Part shown: positions 33,324 through 42,093 of the stretch, in pieces
Position numbering within the stretch: position 1 is the stretch's first letter
How the letters are laid out: each line of letters begins with the position of its first letter
Source: an uncultured Mollicutes bacterium
GTDB taxonomy: Bacteria > Bacillota_I > Bacilli_A > RFN20 > CAG-826
Direction of reading: 5' to 3'
Length of the DNA: 64,000 nt
NCBI GenBank assembly: GCA_900539595.1
Contig: UQCQ01000001.1
Coordinates: forward strand, 62,001 to 126,000
Translations under genes and position numbers: made by a program
Notes under the pieces: generated by a model
Told to the model about the DNA's origin: nothing
What the model saw: only the letters and a program-made list of their open reading frames with translations
The model's database searches: none

Positions 33324-34079
33324 TTATTTTTCACGCTTCTTAGGGTCAAAATGGGGCATCGGAAGGAGTTTATGCAGGTTCATTCGATGCAAGCGATCGA
33401 TTCTTTCTTTCGTGGTTAAATCCGCGCATTCTCCCGTTTGAATATAGTGATCCAAAGTCGCATAGGTGAAGCCTAGTTTATCTTCATCGCTGCAACCAGA
33501 TAGGCCGTCGCTAGGTGTCTTATCCACAAGATGAGAAGGTAATCCCAGGACCCTTCCTATTTGTTTTACTTCTTCCACCAAAAGAAGCATTAAAGGACTC
33601 ACGTCCCCCGCGGAATCACCGAATTTGGTGGAATAGCCTACATAATCTTCGCTGCGATTGCAGGTATTGATGACGCGTCCTCCCCCTTCTATGGACTGCG
33701 CCACGGCATAAAGAGTTGCCATGCGCAAACGAGGCGGCAAATTAATCCGAGCATCATGACTCAAAGAACAGGATGCCTCTATGTCCTTCTTCATGCCAAG
33801 GAACCCGTCGTTAATATTGATTTCCATAAAGGGGATATCTAAAAAGCGAACCAAGGAACGAGCATCTTCGATGTCGCTTTGAACTCCATTGGGCATTAAA
33901 ACGCCTAAAACCCTTTCTTTCCCAAGGGCTTTCACGCACAAAGCCGCGCAAACAGAAGAATCTTTTCCGCCAGAAATCCCAATAACCGCCTTGCATTTTG
34001 GACCATTGTTCTCAAAATAATCCACCAGCCATCGAATCAATTCTTCCGCTGTTCTTTCAGGATTTTCTAGCATCTTCAC
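33324..34079 (-). CDS. nadE: NAD+ synthetase, ammonia-dependent
   Basis: 251 residues, without a glutaminase domain, hence ammonia-dependent. The ATP pyrophosphatase loop GISGGKDSSVCAAL is near residue 33; further motifs are NTCNRSEDYVGYSTKFGDSA and TPSDGLSGCSDEDKLGFTYA. It amidates nicotinic acid adenine dinucleotide to NAD+. GGAGGGAG precedes the ATG. Divergent from degV. Confidence 0.96.
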   Translation of the reverse strand: MKMLENPERTAEELIRWLVDYFENNGPKCKAVIGISGGKDSSVCAALCVKALGKERVLGVLMPNGVQSDIEDARSLVRFLDIPFMEININDGFLGMKKDIEASCSLSHDARINLPPRLRMATLYAVAQSIEGGGRVINTCNRSEDYVGYSTKFGDSAGDVSPLMLLLVEEVKQIGRVLGLPSHLVDKTPSDGLSGCSDEDKLGFTYATLDHYIQTGECADLTTKERIDRLHRMNLHKLLPMPHFDPKKREK

Positions 34080-34152
34080 TCCCTCCTCTTTTTCACCATT
34101 ATTCTACGCATTCTTTTTGGATAAAAAAGCCCGTGAAATACCTCGAATTATG

Positions 34153-34180
34153 TTGACATTTTTCACCATGATACTAGCAT
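34153..34180 (+). promoter_or_regulatory. degV promoter
   Basis: Consensus TTGACA (34153-34158), 16-bp spacer, TAGCAT (34175-34180). The ATG is at 34204 behind AAAGGA. Confidence 0.7.
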
Positions 34181-34203
34181 TAAAACCGAAAGGAACTAGT
34201 TTT

Positions 34204-35088
34204 ATGAACTATATACTTAGCGCTACCTCCACCGCCGACCTCACCAAAGAGGAATTCCGCAATCGGAACATTCATTATCTTTGTTTCCATTTCAACCTCA
34301 ACGGAGTCGATTACGTCGATGATTTAGGACAATCCATCCCCTTCGACGAATTCTATGAACGCATGTCCAAGGGTGAAATGACCAAAACCAGCCAGCCCTC
34401 CACTGGAGACTACATCGACTACTTCACGCCATTCCTTCAAGAAGGGAAAGACATCTTGCACGTCAGCCTTTCCAGCGGGTTAAGTGGCGAATACAACTCG
34501 GCAAACCTCGCTGCAGAAATGCTCAAGGATCAATTCCCTGAACGCAAAATCCGCATCGTGGATAGTTTGGGTGCTTCCAGCGGCTACGGCTTGTTCATGG
34601 ATAAATTAGCCGATTTACGGGATGAAGGCATGGGATTAGACGAACTAGGCGATTGGGCCGAGGAACACCGCCTTGAGCTCCACCATTTCTTCTTCTCCAC
34701 CGATTTGAAATATTATGTCCGCGGCGGTCGCGTTACCCCCATCGCCGGTTTCTTCGGAAACTTGCTTAACATTTGTCCCTTGCTCCATATGGATGAGAAT
34801 GGGAAGCTCATTCCGTTAGAAAAAGTCCACGGAACCAAAAAGGTGGAAAAGCGAATCGTCGAGAAAATGGTTGAAAACGCTAACGATGGACTCGACTATA
34901 ACGGAAAAGTCTTTATCTCGATGTCTCACTGCATGGATCTTGCAATGCCCGTGAAAAACATGGTCGATGAAAAATTCAAGAACATGAACGGAAAAGTCGT
35001 CATCCATTCTATTGGAACCACGATTGGATCCCATACGGGGCCTGGCACGGTCGCCCTCTTCTTCTGGGGCAAAAGCCGCGCGAAATAA
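34204..35088 (+). CDS. DegV family fatty-acid-binding protein
   Basis: 294 residues from ATG 34204 (AAAGGAAC 9 nt before); the frame extends upstream across the promoter and is rejected. DegV features: ILSATSTADLTKEEF, KTSQPSTGDYIDYF, HVSLSSGLSGEYNSANLAAE, VDSLGASSGYGL and the C-terminal IGTTIGSHTGPGTVALFFWG. Such proteins carry fatty acids to the FakA kinase for phospholipid synthesis. fakA is not in the window. A bidirectional terminator separates it from pflB. Confidence 0.93.
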   Translation: MNYILSATSTADLTKEEFRNRNIHYLCFHFNLNGVDYVDDLGQSIPFDEFYERMSKGEMTKTSQPSTGDYIDYFTPFLQEGKDILHVSLSSGLSGEYNSANLAAEMLKDQFPERKIRIVDSLGASSGYGLFMDKLADLRDEGMGLDELGDWAEEHRLELHHFFFSTDLKYYVRGGRVTPIAGFFGNLLNICPLLHMDENGKLIPLEKVHGTKKVEKRIVEKMVENANDGLDYNGKVFISMSHCMDLAMPVKNMVDEKFKNMNGKVVIHSIGTTIGSHTGPGTVALFFWGKSRAK

Positions 35089-35104
35089 TTCGCATCTCTA
35101 ACAT

Positions 35105-35131
35105 AAAAACGGCAGGGGGCCTGCCGTTTTC
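35105..35131. terminator. Bidirectional terminator between degV and pflB
   Basis: Stem AAAACGGCAGG / CCTGCCGTTTT with a GGG loop. It has a U-tract in both directions and serves the two converging transcripts. Confidence 0.93.
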
Positions 35132-35146
35132 TTGTTGTTCTACCAA

Positions 35147-37399
35147 TTAGAGCGATTCGTGCGCGTGACGAGCGATAACGTCTAGTTGCTGTTCTTTCGT
35201 CAAATCGATGAACTTAACCGCATAACCAGAGACGCGGATCGTGAAATTCGCATATTCGGGTTTTTCCGGGTGCTCCATCGCGTCTTTAAGCTTATCGATG
35301 CCGAAGACGTTGACGTTAAGGTGATGGGCGCCTTTATCAAAGTAGCCATCGAGAATACAGACGAGGTTTTTCACTCGTTCCGCATCCGTTTTCCCAAGAG
35401 TATTCGGAGCAATCGTCTGGGTGTTGGAAATGCCATCTAACGCATATTCATACGGAAGTTTTGCTACCGAATTGAGGGAAGCGAGCAAGCCGTTTTTCTC
35501 CGCTCCATAGGCAGGGTTAGCACCCGGGGAGAGCGGTTCTCCCGCTTTGCGGCCGTCCGGCATCGAACCCGTGGCTTTGCCATAAACGACATTGGAAGTA
35601 ATCGTGAGGATCGAGGTCGTGGGCTCGGAATCGCGGTAGGTGTGGTGCTTCTTGATCTTCTTCATGAAGGTTTTCAGCAACCAAACGGCGATGTCGTCCG
35701 CGCGATCATCGTCATTGCCATAACGGGGGAAGTCGCCTTCGATTTCATAATCCACGACTAGACCCGTTTCGTCACGGATGGTCTTGACTTTGGCGTAGCG
35801 AATCGCGGAAAGGCTATCGACAACATGGGAGAATCCCGCGATCCCTGTAGCAAACGTGCGGCGAACATCCGTATCGATGAGGGCCATTTCGGCGGCTTCG
35901 TAATAATAACGGTCATGCATATATTGGATGAGGTTCAAGACATTCACATAAATGCCCGCGAGCCATTCCATCATGTCGTCATAGCGTGCCATGACTTCGT
36001 CGTAATCCAAATATTCGGAAGTAATCGGGCGGTAACGTGGACCCACTTGATCGTGCGTTTTTTCGTCAACGCCGCCGTTAATCGCGTAAAGCAAGCACTT
36101 AGCCAAGTTCGCGCGGGCGCCGAAGAATTGCATTTCTTTGCCGGTTTCGGTTGCAGAGACGCAGCAGCAAATCGAATAGTCGTCTCCCCAAATTGGGCGC
36201 ATCACATCATCGTTTTCATATTGGATGGAGCTGGTTTTCACCGAAATATTCGCCGCATAGGACTTAAATCCTGCAGGAAGGCGCTTCGAATACAAAACCG
36301 TGAGGTTGGGTTCGGGAGCAGGGCCCATGTTCTCTAGGGTGTGAAGGAAACGGAAATCGCTTTTGGTCACTAGGCTGCGGCCATCTTGCCCCATACCGCC
36401 AACTTCCAGGGTCGCCCAAACGGGGTCACCAGAGAAAAGTTGATTGTAGGAAGGGATGCGGGCGAATTTGACCATGCGGAGTTTCATGACGAGGTGATCG
36501 ATGAGCTCTTGGGCTTCCGTTTCAGTAAGGATGCCTTTGCGTAAATCGCGTTCGATATAAATATCCAGGAACGTGGAGATACGGCCTACAGACATGGCAG
36601 CGCCATTTTGCGTGCGGATGGCGGCAAGGTAACCAAAATAGAGCCATTGCACCGCTTCTTTGGCGTCTTTGGCCGGTTGAGAAATATCAAAACCAAACGA
36701 GGCAGCCATTTGTTTCATTTCGCGGAGCGCCTTCATCTGATCCGCGATTTCTTCGCGCAGGCGGATGACATCTTCCGTCATCGTGCCATCGCCGCATTCG
36801 GCGAGATCTTCTTCTTTTTTCGCTAGCAAAAAATCGATGCCATAAAGGGCAACGCGGCGATAATCGCCAACGATTCTGCCGCGGCCATAGGCATCGGGAA
36901 GACCCGTTAAGATTTTGTTGTGACGGACTAATTTCATCTCCGGGGTATAGACATCAAAGACCGCTTGGTTATGGGTTTTGTGATAATCCGTGAAGATTTT
37001 GTGGAGTTCAGGGTTGGGGGTATAGCCATAGGTTTGGCAGGCTTTTTCCGCCATCTTGATGCCACCATAAGGCATGAAGGCGCGCTTTAAAGGCTTATCG
37101 GTTTGCAAGCCGACCACCTTTTCCAATTCTTTCGTTTTATCGCCAATATAAGCGGGACCGTAGGCGTTAATGGAGGAAACCACCTCGGTTTCCATATCCA
37201 AAACACCGCCTTTGGCACGTTCTTGATGCTGAAGATCCTGCACCATGTTCCAAAGCGTTTCGGTTGCGTCGGTCGGCCCTTCCAAAAAGGAAGCGTCTCC
37301 TTGATATTCCGTATAGTTTCGTTGAATGAAGTCACGAACGTTGACGTCTTCATTCCAATGTCCGGGGGCAAAGCCCTCCCATTGTAATTTCTGTTCCAT
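35147..37399 (-). CDS. pflB: Formate acetyltransferase (pyruvate formate-lyase)
   Basis: 750 residues from ATG 37399, after AAGGAGGG; the longer frame is rejected because it runs through the promoter. The enzyme converts pyruvate and CoA to acetyl-CoA and formate by a glycyl radical. The catalytic Cys pair is in SICCCVSATETG (Cys 412 and 413 by alignment to CCVS). The radical Gly is 725 in RVSGYAVKFIDL, 25 residues from the end. The substrate motif NRMPVAIHT-like region and FGARANLAKCLLYAINGG are present in family form. pflA and an FNR-like gene lie upstream; an FNR box is in the promoter. Confidence 0.97.
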   Translation of the reverse strand: MEQKLQWEGFAPGHWNEDVNVRDFIQRNYTEYQGDASFLEGPTDATETLWNMVQDLQHQERAKGGVLDMETEVVSSINAYGPAYIGDKTKELEKVVGLQTDKPLKRAFMPYGGIKMAEKACQTYGYTPNPELHKIFTDYHKTHNQAVFDVYTPEMKLVRHNKILTGLPDAYGRGRIVGDYRRVALYGIDFLLAKKEEDLAECGDGTMTEDVIRLREEIADQMKALREMKQMAASFGFDISQPAKDAKEAVQWLYFGYLAAIRTQNGAAMSVGRISTFLDIYIERDLRKGILTETEAQELIDHLVMKLRMVKFARIPSYNQLFSGDPVWATLEVGGMGQDGRSLVTKSDFRFLHTLENMGPAPEPNLTVLYSKRLPAGFKSYAANISVKTSSIQYENDDVMRPIWGDDYSICCCVSATETGKEMQFFGARANLAKCLLYAINGGVDEKTHDQVGPRYRPITSEYLDYDEVMARYDDMMEWLAGIYVNVLNLIQYMHDRYYYEAAEMALIDTDVRRTFATGIAGFSHVVDSLSAIRYAKVKTIRDETGLVVDYEIEGDFPRYGNDDDRADDIAVWLLKTFMKKIKKHHTYRDSEPTTSILTITSNVVYGKATGSMPDGRKAGEPLSPGANPAYGAEKNGLLASLNSVAKLPYEYALDGISNTQTIAPNTLGKTDAERVKNLVCILDGYFDKGAHHLNVNVFGIDKLKDAMEHPEKPEYANFTIRVSGYAVKFIDLTKEQQLDVIARHAHESL

Positions 37400-37426
37400 G
37401 TTATCCCTCCTTTGGGGGCATGCAAT

Positions 37427-37468
37427 ATTTTGAGAGTTTAGAGGAAGCGTTTCTTTGATTTCAATCAA
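37427..37468 (-). promoter_or_regulatory. FNR-box promoter of pflB
   Basis: TTGATTTCAATCAA (37455-37468) is a perfect FNR site. A -10-like CAAAAT (37427-37432) follows at the same 22-bp distance as at pflA, placing the box near -41.5 (class II activation) and the start about 20 nt before the ATG. Confidence 0.8.
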
Positions 37469-37475
37469 TTTCGCT

Positions 37476-38201
37476 TCATTTTTTTACAAGAATGTTTTCC
37501 GCGTTTTTTACCCGTTCATTCGAGGGGGGTTCTACTTTTCCAAGCAAATAATCCAAATGAAGCTCTTTCCATTTGAATTCCCCCATTTTATGGAAGGGGA
37601 GCACTTCCACCCGTTCCACGTTATGGAGGTTATCGATGAAACGACGGGTTGCATTCAAATCCTCGTCGAAATCCGTGTATCCCGGCACTAAGACATGGCG
37701 AATCCACACGGGCTTATGGATTTCATCCAAATAACGAAGCATATCAAGAATATTTTCATTGCTTTTGCCCGTTAGAACACGATGCTTTTTGCTATCGATT
37801 TCTTTGATATCGACAAGCAACAAGTCCGTTACCTTCATAAGGCCTTGGAAGCGGGGGAAGAATGGCTCTTCTCTTGTAAATGGGGATCCCGAAGTATCGA
37901 TGCAGGTGGATATCCCTTTTTCTTTGGCTTTCGTAAATAGTTCCGTCAAGAATTCGATTTGAAGCAAGGGTTCTCCTCCACTGACGGTGATGCCGCCTTC
38001 TTCGCCCCAATAAGATCGATAACGTAACGCTTGTTCCAGAATAGAATCCGCTGAGCGGAGTTCTCCACCAGGAGTAGCCCACGTATCGGGGTTATGGCAA
38101 TAAAGACAACGCAAAGGACAGCCTTTCAAAAAGATAACAAAACGGATTCCCGGGCCATCCAGGGATCCAAACGTTTCGATCGAATGAATGTTTCCTTGCA
38201 T
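37476..38201 (-). CDS. pflA: Pyruvate formate-lyase activating enzyme
   Basis: 241 residues, radical SAM. The cluster motif C-x3-C-x2-C is in GCPLRCLYCHNPDTW (near residue 28), after the typical IHSIETFGSLDGPGIRFVIF. GITVSGGEPLLQ is the SAM-binding GGE motif. It creates the glycyl radical on PflB using a [4Fe-4S] cluster and SAM. GAGAGGA precedes the ATG. Own FNR-box promoter; pflB follows after 76 bp. Confidence 0.97.
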   Translation of the reverse strand: MQGNIHSIETFGSLDGPGIRFVIFLKGCPLRCLYCHNPDTWATPGGELRSADSILEQALRYRSYWGEEGGITVSGGEPLLQIEFLTELFTKAKEKGISTCIDTSGSPFTREEPFFPRFQGLMKVTDLLLVDIKEIDSKKHRVLTGKSNENILDMLRYLDEIHKPVWIRHVLVPGYTDFDEDLNATRRFIDNLHNVERVEVLPFHKMGEFKWKELHLDYLLGKVEPPSNERVKNAENILVKK

Positions 38202-38223
38202 CTAAAATCCTCTCAGCACGCTT

Positions 38224-38265
38224 ATTATCTTTTTAAAATATCGAAACTTCCTTGATTTCAATCAA
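38224..38265 (-). promoter_or_regulatory. FNR-box promoter of pflA
   Basis: TTGATTTCAATCAA at 38252-38265, overlapping the stop codon of the FNR-like gene; -10 GATAAT at 38224-38229. If transcription starts at 38217 the box is centred at exactly -41.5. Confidence 0.85.
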
Positions 38266-38948
38266 GAATTGACAATTTCTACCAACGCATCGAAATCGCA
38301 GATTCGAAAAGCAGAACGTCCCTTCTTTTCCAAGACACCATCTTGCAGCAATTCGCTGATTTTTCGAGATACCGTCTCGGGGCGAAGGGATACCGCCGAA
38401 GCAATATCGCTTAATTTCATCGAGAAGGTATCACGGTGAAACTGCGAAGCGCGATAAGCAAATAGTCGAGCGATTTTGGCTTTGGGGTCTGTGGTAGACA
38501 GAATCATATTTCGTTCATTCGCATCGTGAAGTTTTTTCGAAAGGATCTCGATCACGGACAAAGCGCCGCGCCCATCCTTTAGATGATTCCGGACGATGGA
38601 GACGGGAACTTTGCAGACCACCACTTCATCCATGGCAATGCCATGGAAGGGGAAAGTGGGTTGTTCAAGAAATAAACCCTCCCAAATCCATTCTTCCTTA
38701 CCGAAAAACGCAACAATCTTTTCTCTGCCGTCCGAATCGTAATTTACAAGTTTGATGTTCCCTTTATGAATCAAGTAAAGGGAGTCGGCAGGATCGCCAA
38801 GAGAAAAAATCGAATCGCCTTTTTGGTAAGTCGACTGAATCGCCGAAGTAAAAAGCAAATCCTTTTTCCCTTGCTTCTTGTCGTCCTCAAAAAGCCACGC
38901 GGATACACATGGAGAGGGGCATTGTTGGCATGGCGTCTTGGTTTTCAT
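38262..38948 (-). CDS. FNR-like oxygen-sensing Crp-family regulator
   Basis: 228 residues if translated from ATG 38948. Cys 7, 10 and 14 (CQQCPSPC) and Cys 112 (EVVVCKVPV) reproduce the four-Cys pattern of E. coli FNR (20, 23, 29, 122) that binds an oxygen-labile [4Fe-4S] cluster. The cNMP-like barrel covers about 30-125 (GDSIFSLGDPADSLYLIHKG). The recognition helix SLRPETVSRKISEL keeps the E-x2-SR residues that read TTGAT/ATCAA. Such sites stand upstream of pflA and pflB. Start is uncertain: no Shine-Dalgarno, and ATG 38957 is an alternative; GACAAT 7 nt before 38948 may be a -10. Confidence 0.88.
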   Translation of the reverse strand: MKTKTPCQQCPSPCVSAWLFEDDKKQGKKDLLFTSAIQSTYQKGDSIFSLGDPADSLYLIHKGNIKLVNYDSDGREKIVAFFGKEEWIWEGLFLEQPTFPFHGIAMDEVVVCKVPVSIVRNHLKDGRGALSVIEILSKKLHDANERNMILSTTDPKAKIARLFAYRASQFHRDTFSMKLSDIASAVSLRPETVSRKISELLQDGVLEKKGRSAFRICDFDALVEIVNS

Positions 38949-39191
38949 AAATAACATTGTCGAACGTTTCAATATCGACTCTAGCAAGATACATGGAAGA
39001 AAGAAGAAATCAAGCAAAATACCCCAAAGCCTCTTTGCCTATTTCTCGGGCTTTTTTACCTCTTTATAGGACGTTGTCAAAACTTTGGTCCTCTCTTGTT
39101 GCAACATTCTCTCACACGCCTAAAATGAGAAATCATCAGCAGTGAAAGAGAAGGGTGCTTGTCTTTCTCTAGCGTCTTGAGGAGTATCGGT

Positions 39192-41507
39192 ATGACAGTT
39201 ATTTACGACGAAAGTCTCGATGGGAACTTAGATATTGAGGAACCAAAAATCTGCGTCATGAAGCGTTCGGGCGAACGAACGAGTTTTGATCGCATGAAAA
39301 TCGTGGAAGCTATCCGCGGGGCCAACGAAGAAGAAGGCATCGTTTCTGAGCGTTTAACCGAAGAACAAATCAATGGAATCGCTTATGGCATTATGAAGGA
39401 TGCCATGAATGCGGGACGCGATTTGTCCGTGGAAGAAATCCAGGACAAAGTCGAGGATGCTTTGATGGGCACCGGCAAATACAAGGTTGCCCGTCTTTAT
39501 ATCACCTATCGTTATAAGCACGGCGAAAACCGAAAAATGAGCGATATCGACCAGAAAATCGCTGGTGTTGTCGAACGCTCTAACGAAGAAGTCAAACAAG
39601 AAAACTCCAACAAGAATCCGACGATTCTCTCCGTTCAACGCGACTATATGGCCGGGGAATGGAGCCGTTATTATACGAGCCGTTATTTGCTTAGCGACGA
39701 CATCGTCCAAGCTCACCGCGAGGGCATCATCCACTTCCACGACGCCGACTATTTTGCCCAGCACGAGCACAACTGCGACCTCGTTAACCTCGAGGATATG
39801 CTTCAAAACGGAACCTGCATTTCGGGCACTCATATCGATACCCCGCATAGTTTCTCCGTCGCTTGCACCGTTGCCAGCCAAATTGTAGCCCAAGTCGCTT
39901 CGAGCCAATATGGTGGACAAACGATCACCATGAGTCACTTGGCTCCGTTTGTCGACGTTTCGCGCAAGAGAATTGCCAAACGTTTAAAAGCAGAATTTGA
40001 ATCCGCTGGCATCGAAACTTCCAGCGATAAGTTCAATCACTTGGTCGAGCAAGAAGTCCGCAAGGAAATCGAAACGGGCTGCCAAACCATCCAATATCAG
40101 TTGATCACGTTGCAATCCACCAACGGCCAAGCTCCTTTCGTGACCGTCTTCCTCTATCTCCACGAAGTTCCGGAAGGCCGCACTCGGGATGACCTCGCCC
40201 TCATTATCGAAGTCATGCTCAAGCAACGCATTCTTGGAGTCAAAGACCGCACCGGGCAATATATCACCCCGGCTTTCCCCAAACTCATCTACGTCCTTCA
40301 AGACGACAACATCGACGAAGGAACCCCCTATTTCTATTTGACCAAATTGGCCGCGGAATGCACGGCCAAGCGCATGGTCCCCGACTACATCTCCGAAAAG
40401 AAGATGTTCGAATTAAAGGGTGATTGCTACCCCTGCATGGGTTGCCGTTCCTTCTTAACTCCGGACCGCTTCACCGATGCGGGCATTGGTAACATTGCCA
40501 ACGCTTTGGATTATGTTCCCGGTAAGCACCGCTACTACGGCCGTTTCAATCAAGGCGTCGTCACCATTAACCTTGTCGATGTGGCTTGCTCTAGTGGCAA
40601 AGACGAAGAACGCTTCTGGGAGATCTTCCGCGATCGTTTGGAACTTTGCCACCGCGCCTTGCAACTTCGCCACAAGCGCTTGCTCGGCACTCCAAGCGAC
40701 GTGGCTCCGATTCTTTGGCAGGATGGAGCTTTGGCTCGCCTAAAGCCAGGAGAAACCATTGATAAGCTTCTCTTCAATGGCTATTCCACGATTTCTTTGG
40801 GTTATGCCGGACTCGCCGAATGTGTCTATTACATGAAAGGCGTTTCCCACACTTCGGGAGCAGGGGAAGAGTTTGGCATTCGCGTCATGAAGCTTCTCAA
40901 TGATTCCTGCGCTAAATGGAAGAGAGAAGAAAACATCGACTACTCCGTCTATGGCACTCCTCTTGAGTCCACGACCTACAAATTCGCCAAGTGTCTCCAA
41001 AAGCGTTTCGGCATCATCCCCGGAGTTACCGACCATAACTACATCACCAATTCCTATCACGTCAACGTCCGGGAAAAGATCAACGCCTTCGATAAATTGA
41101 CCAAGGAAGCCCAATTCCAACAGCTTTCTCCAGGTGGAGCCGTGAGCTATGTTGAGGTCCCGAACATGCAGAATAACATCCCTGCGGTTCTTGCGATCAT
41201 GAAACATATCTACAACACGATCGTCTACGCGGAGCTCAACTCCAAAAGCGACCTTTGCGAGAATTGCGGCTATACCGGCGAAATCAAAATCGTCAAAGAC
41301 GAAACCGGCAAACTCGTTTGGGAATGCCCCAATTGCGGCAACCGCGACCAAAGCAAGATGCATGTTGCCCGTAGAACCTGCGGGTATATCGGCACCCAGT
41401 TCTGGAATCAGGGCCGCACGCAGGAAATCCAAGACCGCGTCCTGCATCTAAGCTTAGGAACCTTGGACGAAGAAGCCGAGAAGAAAAAAACGGAAGAAAA
41501 TAAATAA
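39192..41507 (+). CDS. nrdD: Anaerobic (class III) ribonucleoside-triphosphate reductase
   Basis: 771 residues from ATG 39192, after GAGGAG; the frame extends 33 bp further without a site. An ATP-cone domain is at about 17-110 (VMKRSGERTSFDRMKIVEAI). The catalytic barrel follows, then a zinc ribbon with two CxxC pairs (CENCGY, ECPNCGN) and the radical loop RTCGYIGTQFWNQGR with Gly 731. It reduces NTPs to dNTPs without oxygen, using formate as reductant in the best studied cases; PflB could supply it. nrdG follows. Confidence 0.97.
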   Translation: MTVIYDESLDGNLDIEEPKICVMKRSGERTSFDRMKIVEAIRGANEEEGIVSERLTEEQINGIAYGIMKDAMNAGRDLSVEEIQDKVEDALMGTGKYKVARLYITYRYKHGENRKMSDIDQKIAGVVERSNEEVKQENSNKNPTILSVQRDYMAGEWSRYYTSRYLLSDDIVQAHREGIIHFHDADYFAQHEHNCDLVNLEDMLQNGTCISGTHIDTPHSFSVACTVASQIVAQVASSQYGGQTITMSHLAPFVDVSRKRIAKRLKAEFESAGIETSSDKFNHLVEQEVRKEIETGCQTIQYQLITLQSTNGQAPFVTVFLYLHEVPEGRTRDDLALIIEVMLKQRILGVKDRTGQYITPAFPKLIYVLQDDNIDEGTPYFYLTKLAAECTAKRMVPDYISEKKMFELKGDCYPCMGCRSFLTPDRFTDAGIGNIANALDYVPGKHRYYGRFNQGVVTINLVDVACSSGKDEERFWEIFRDRLELCHRALQLRHKRLLGTPSDVAPILWQDGALARLKPGETIDKLLFNGYSTISLGYAGLAECVYYMKGVSHTSGAGEEFGIRVMKLLNDSCAKWKREENIDYSVYGTPLESTTYKFAKCLQKRFGIIPGVTDHNYITNSYHVNVREKINAFDKLTKEAQFQQLSPGGAVSYVEVPNMQNNIPAVLAIMKHIYNTIVYAELNSKSDLCENCGYTGEIKIVKDETGKLVWECPNCGNRDQSKMHVARRTCGYIGTQFWNQGRTQEIQDRVLHLSLGTLDEEAEKKKTEENK

Positions 41508-41512
41508 AATAG

Positions 41513-41542
41513 AAAGCCACAGGGATTCCTTGTGGCTTTTCG
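41513..41542 (+). terminator. Attenuator-like hairpin between nrdD and nrdG
   Basis: Stem AAAGCCACA / TGTGGCTTT (9 bp) with a 9-nt loop, followed by only one or two T residues. It may partly terminate, giving less NrdG than NrdD. Confidence 0.55.
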
Positions 41543-41556
41543 ATAGGAGGACAAAG

Positions 41557-42093
41557 ATGCATTACGGACAAATCATGATCGCCGATAGCGCGAACGGAGC
41601 AGGGATTCGCCTCACCCTATTTGTTTCGGGATGCACGAATCATTGCCCCGGGTGTTTTCAGCCAGAAACTTGGGACTTCTCTTTTGGAGAGCCTTATACC
41701 CAAGAGGTGGAAGACAAAATCCTCGACGAACTTCAAAAACCCTACTACGACGGATTGACGATTTTAGGAGGCGAACCTTTTGAAATCGAAAATCAACCCG
41801 CCCTTCTTCCCCTAATTAAGCGCGTTCACGAAATGAATCCGAAACGAACTATTTGGATGTATACCGGGTTCCATTACGAAGACCTTTTGCCGGGCGGAAA
41901 ACGCTACACGCCCTTCACGGATTCCATTTTGGATAAGATTGATATCCTCGTGGATGGGCCCTTTCAAGAAGAAAACAAAAACATCTCTTTGAATTTCCGC
42001 GGATCCACCAACCAACGAATCATTGATATCCCCCAAACAAGAAAAGCGGGGCGCATCGTCTTATCCCCGCTTCAAGAAAGTTCTCTTCTTTAA
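41557..42093 (+). CDS. nrdG: Anaerobic ribonucleotide reductase activating protein
   Basis: 178 residues from ATG 41557 (TAGGAGG 8 nt before). Radical SAM motif in FVSGCTNHCPGCFQPETWDF (C-x3-C-x2-C), and LTILGGEPFEIENQ as the GGE motif. It puts the glycyl radical on NrdD. The last 4 bp overlap the convergent GH95 gene. Confidence 0.96.
   Translation: MHYGQIMIADSANGAGIRLTLFVSGCTNHCPGCFQPETWDFSFGEPYTQEVEDKILDELQKPYYDGLTILGGEPFEIENQPALLPLIKRVHEMNPKRTIWMYTGFHYEDLLPGGKRYTPFTDSILDKIDILVDGPFQEENKNISLNFRGSTNQRIIDIPQTRKAGRIVLSPLQESSLL

Noticed and set aside
39354..41447. Long minus-strand frames opposite nrdD
   Set aside because: nrdD is certain and the antisense frames have no recognisable protein features.
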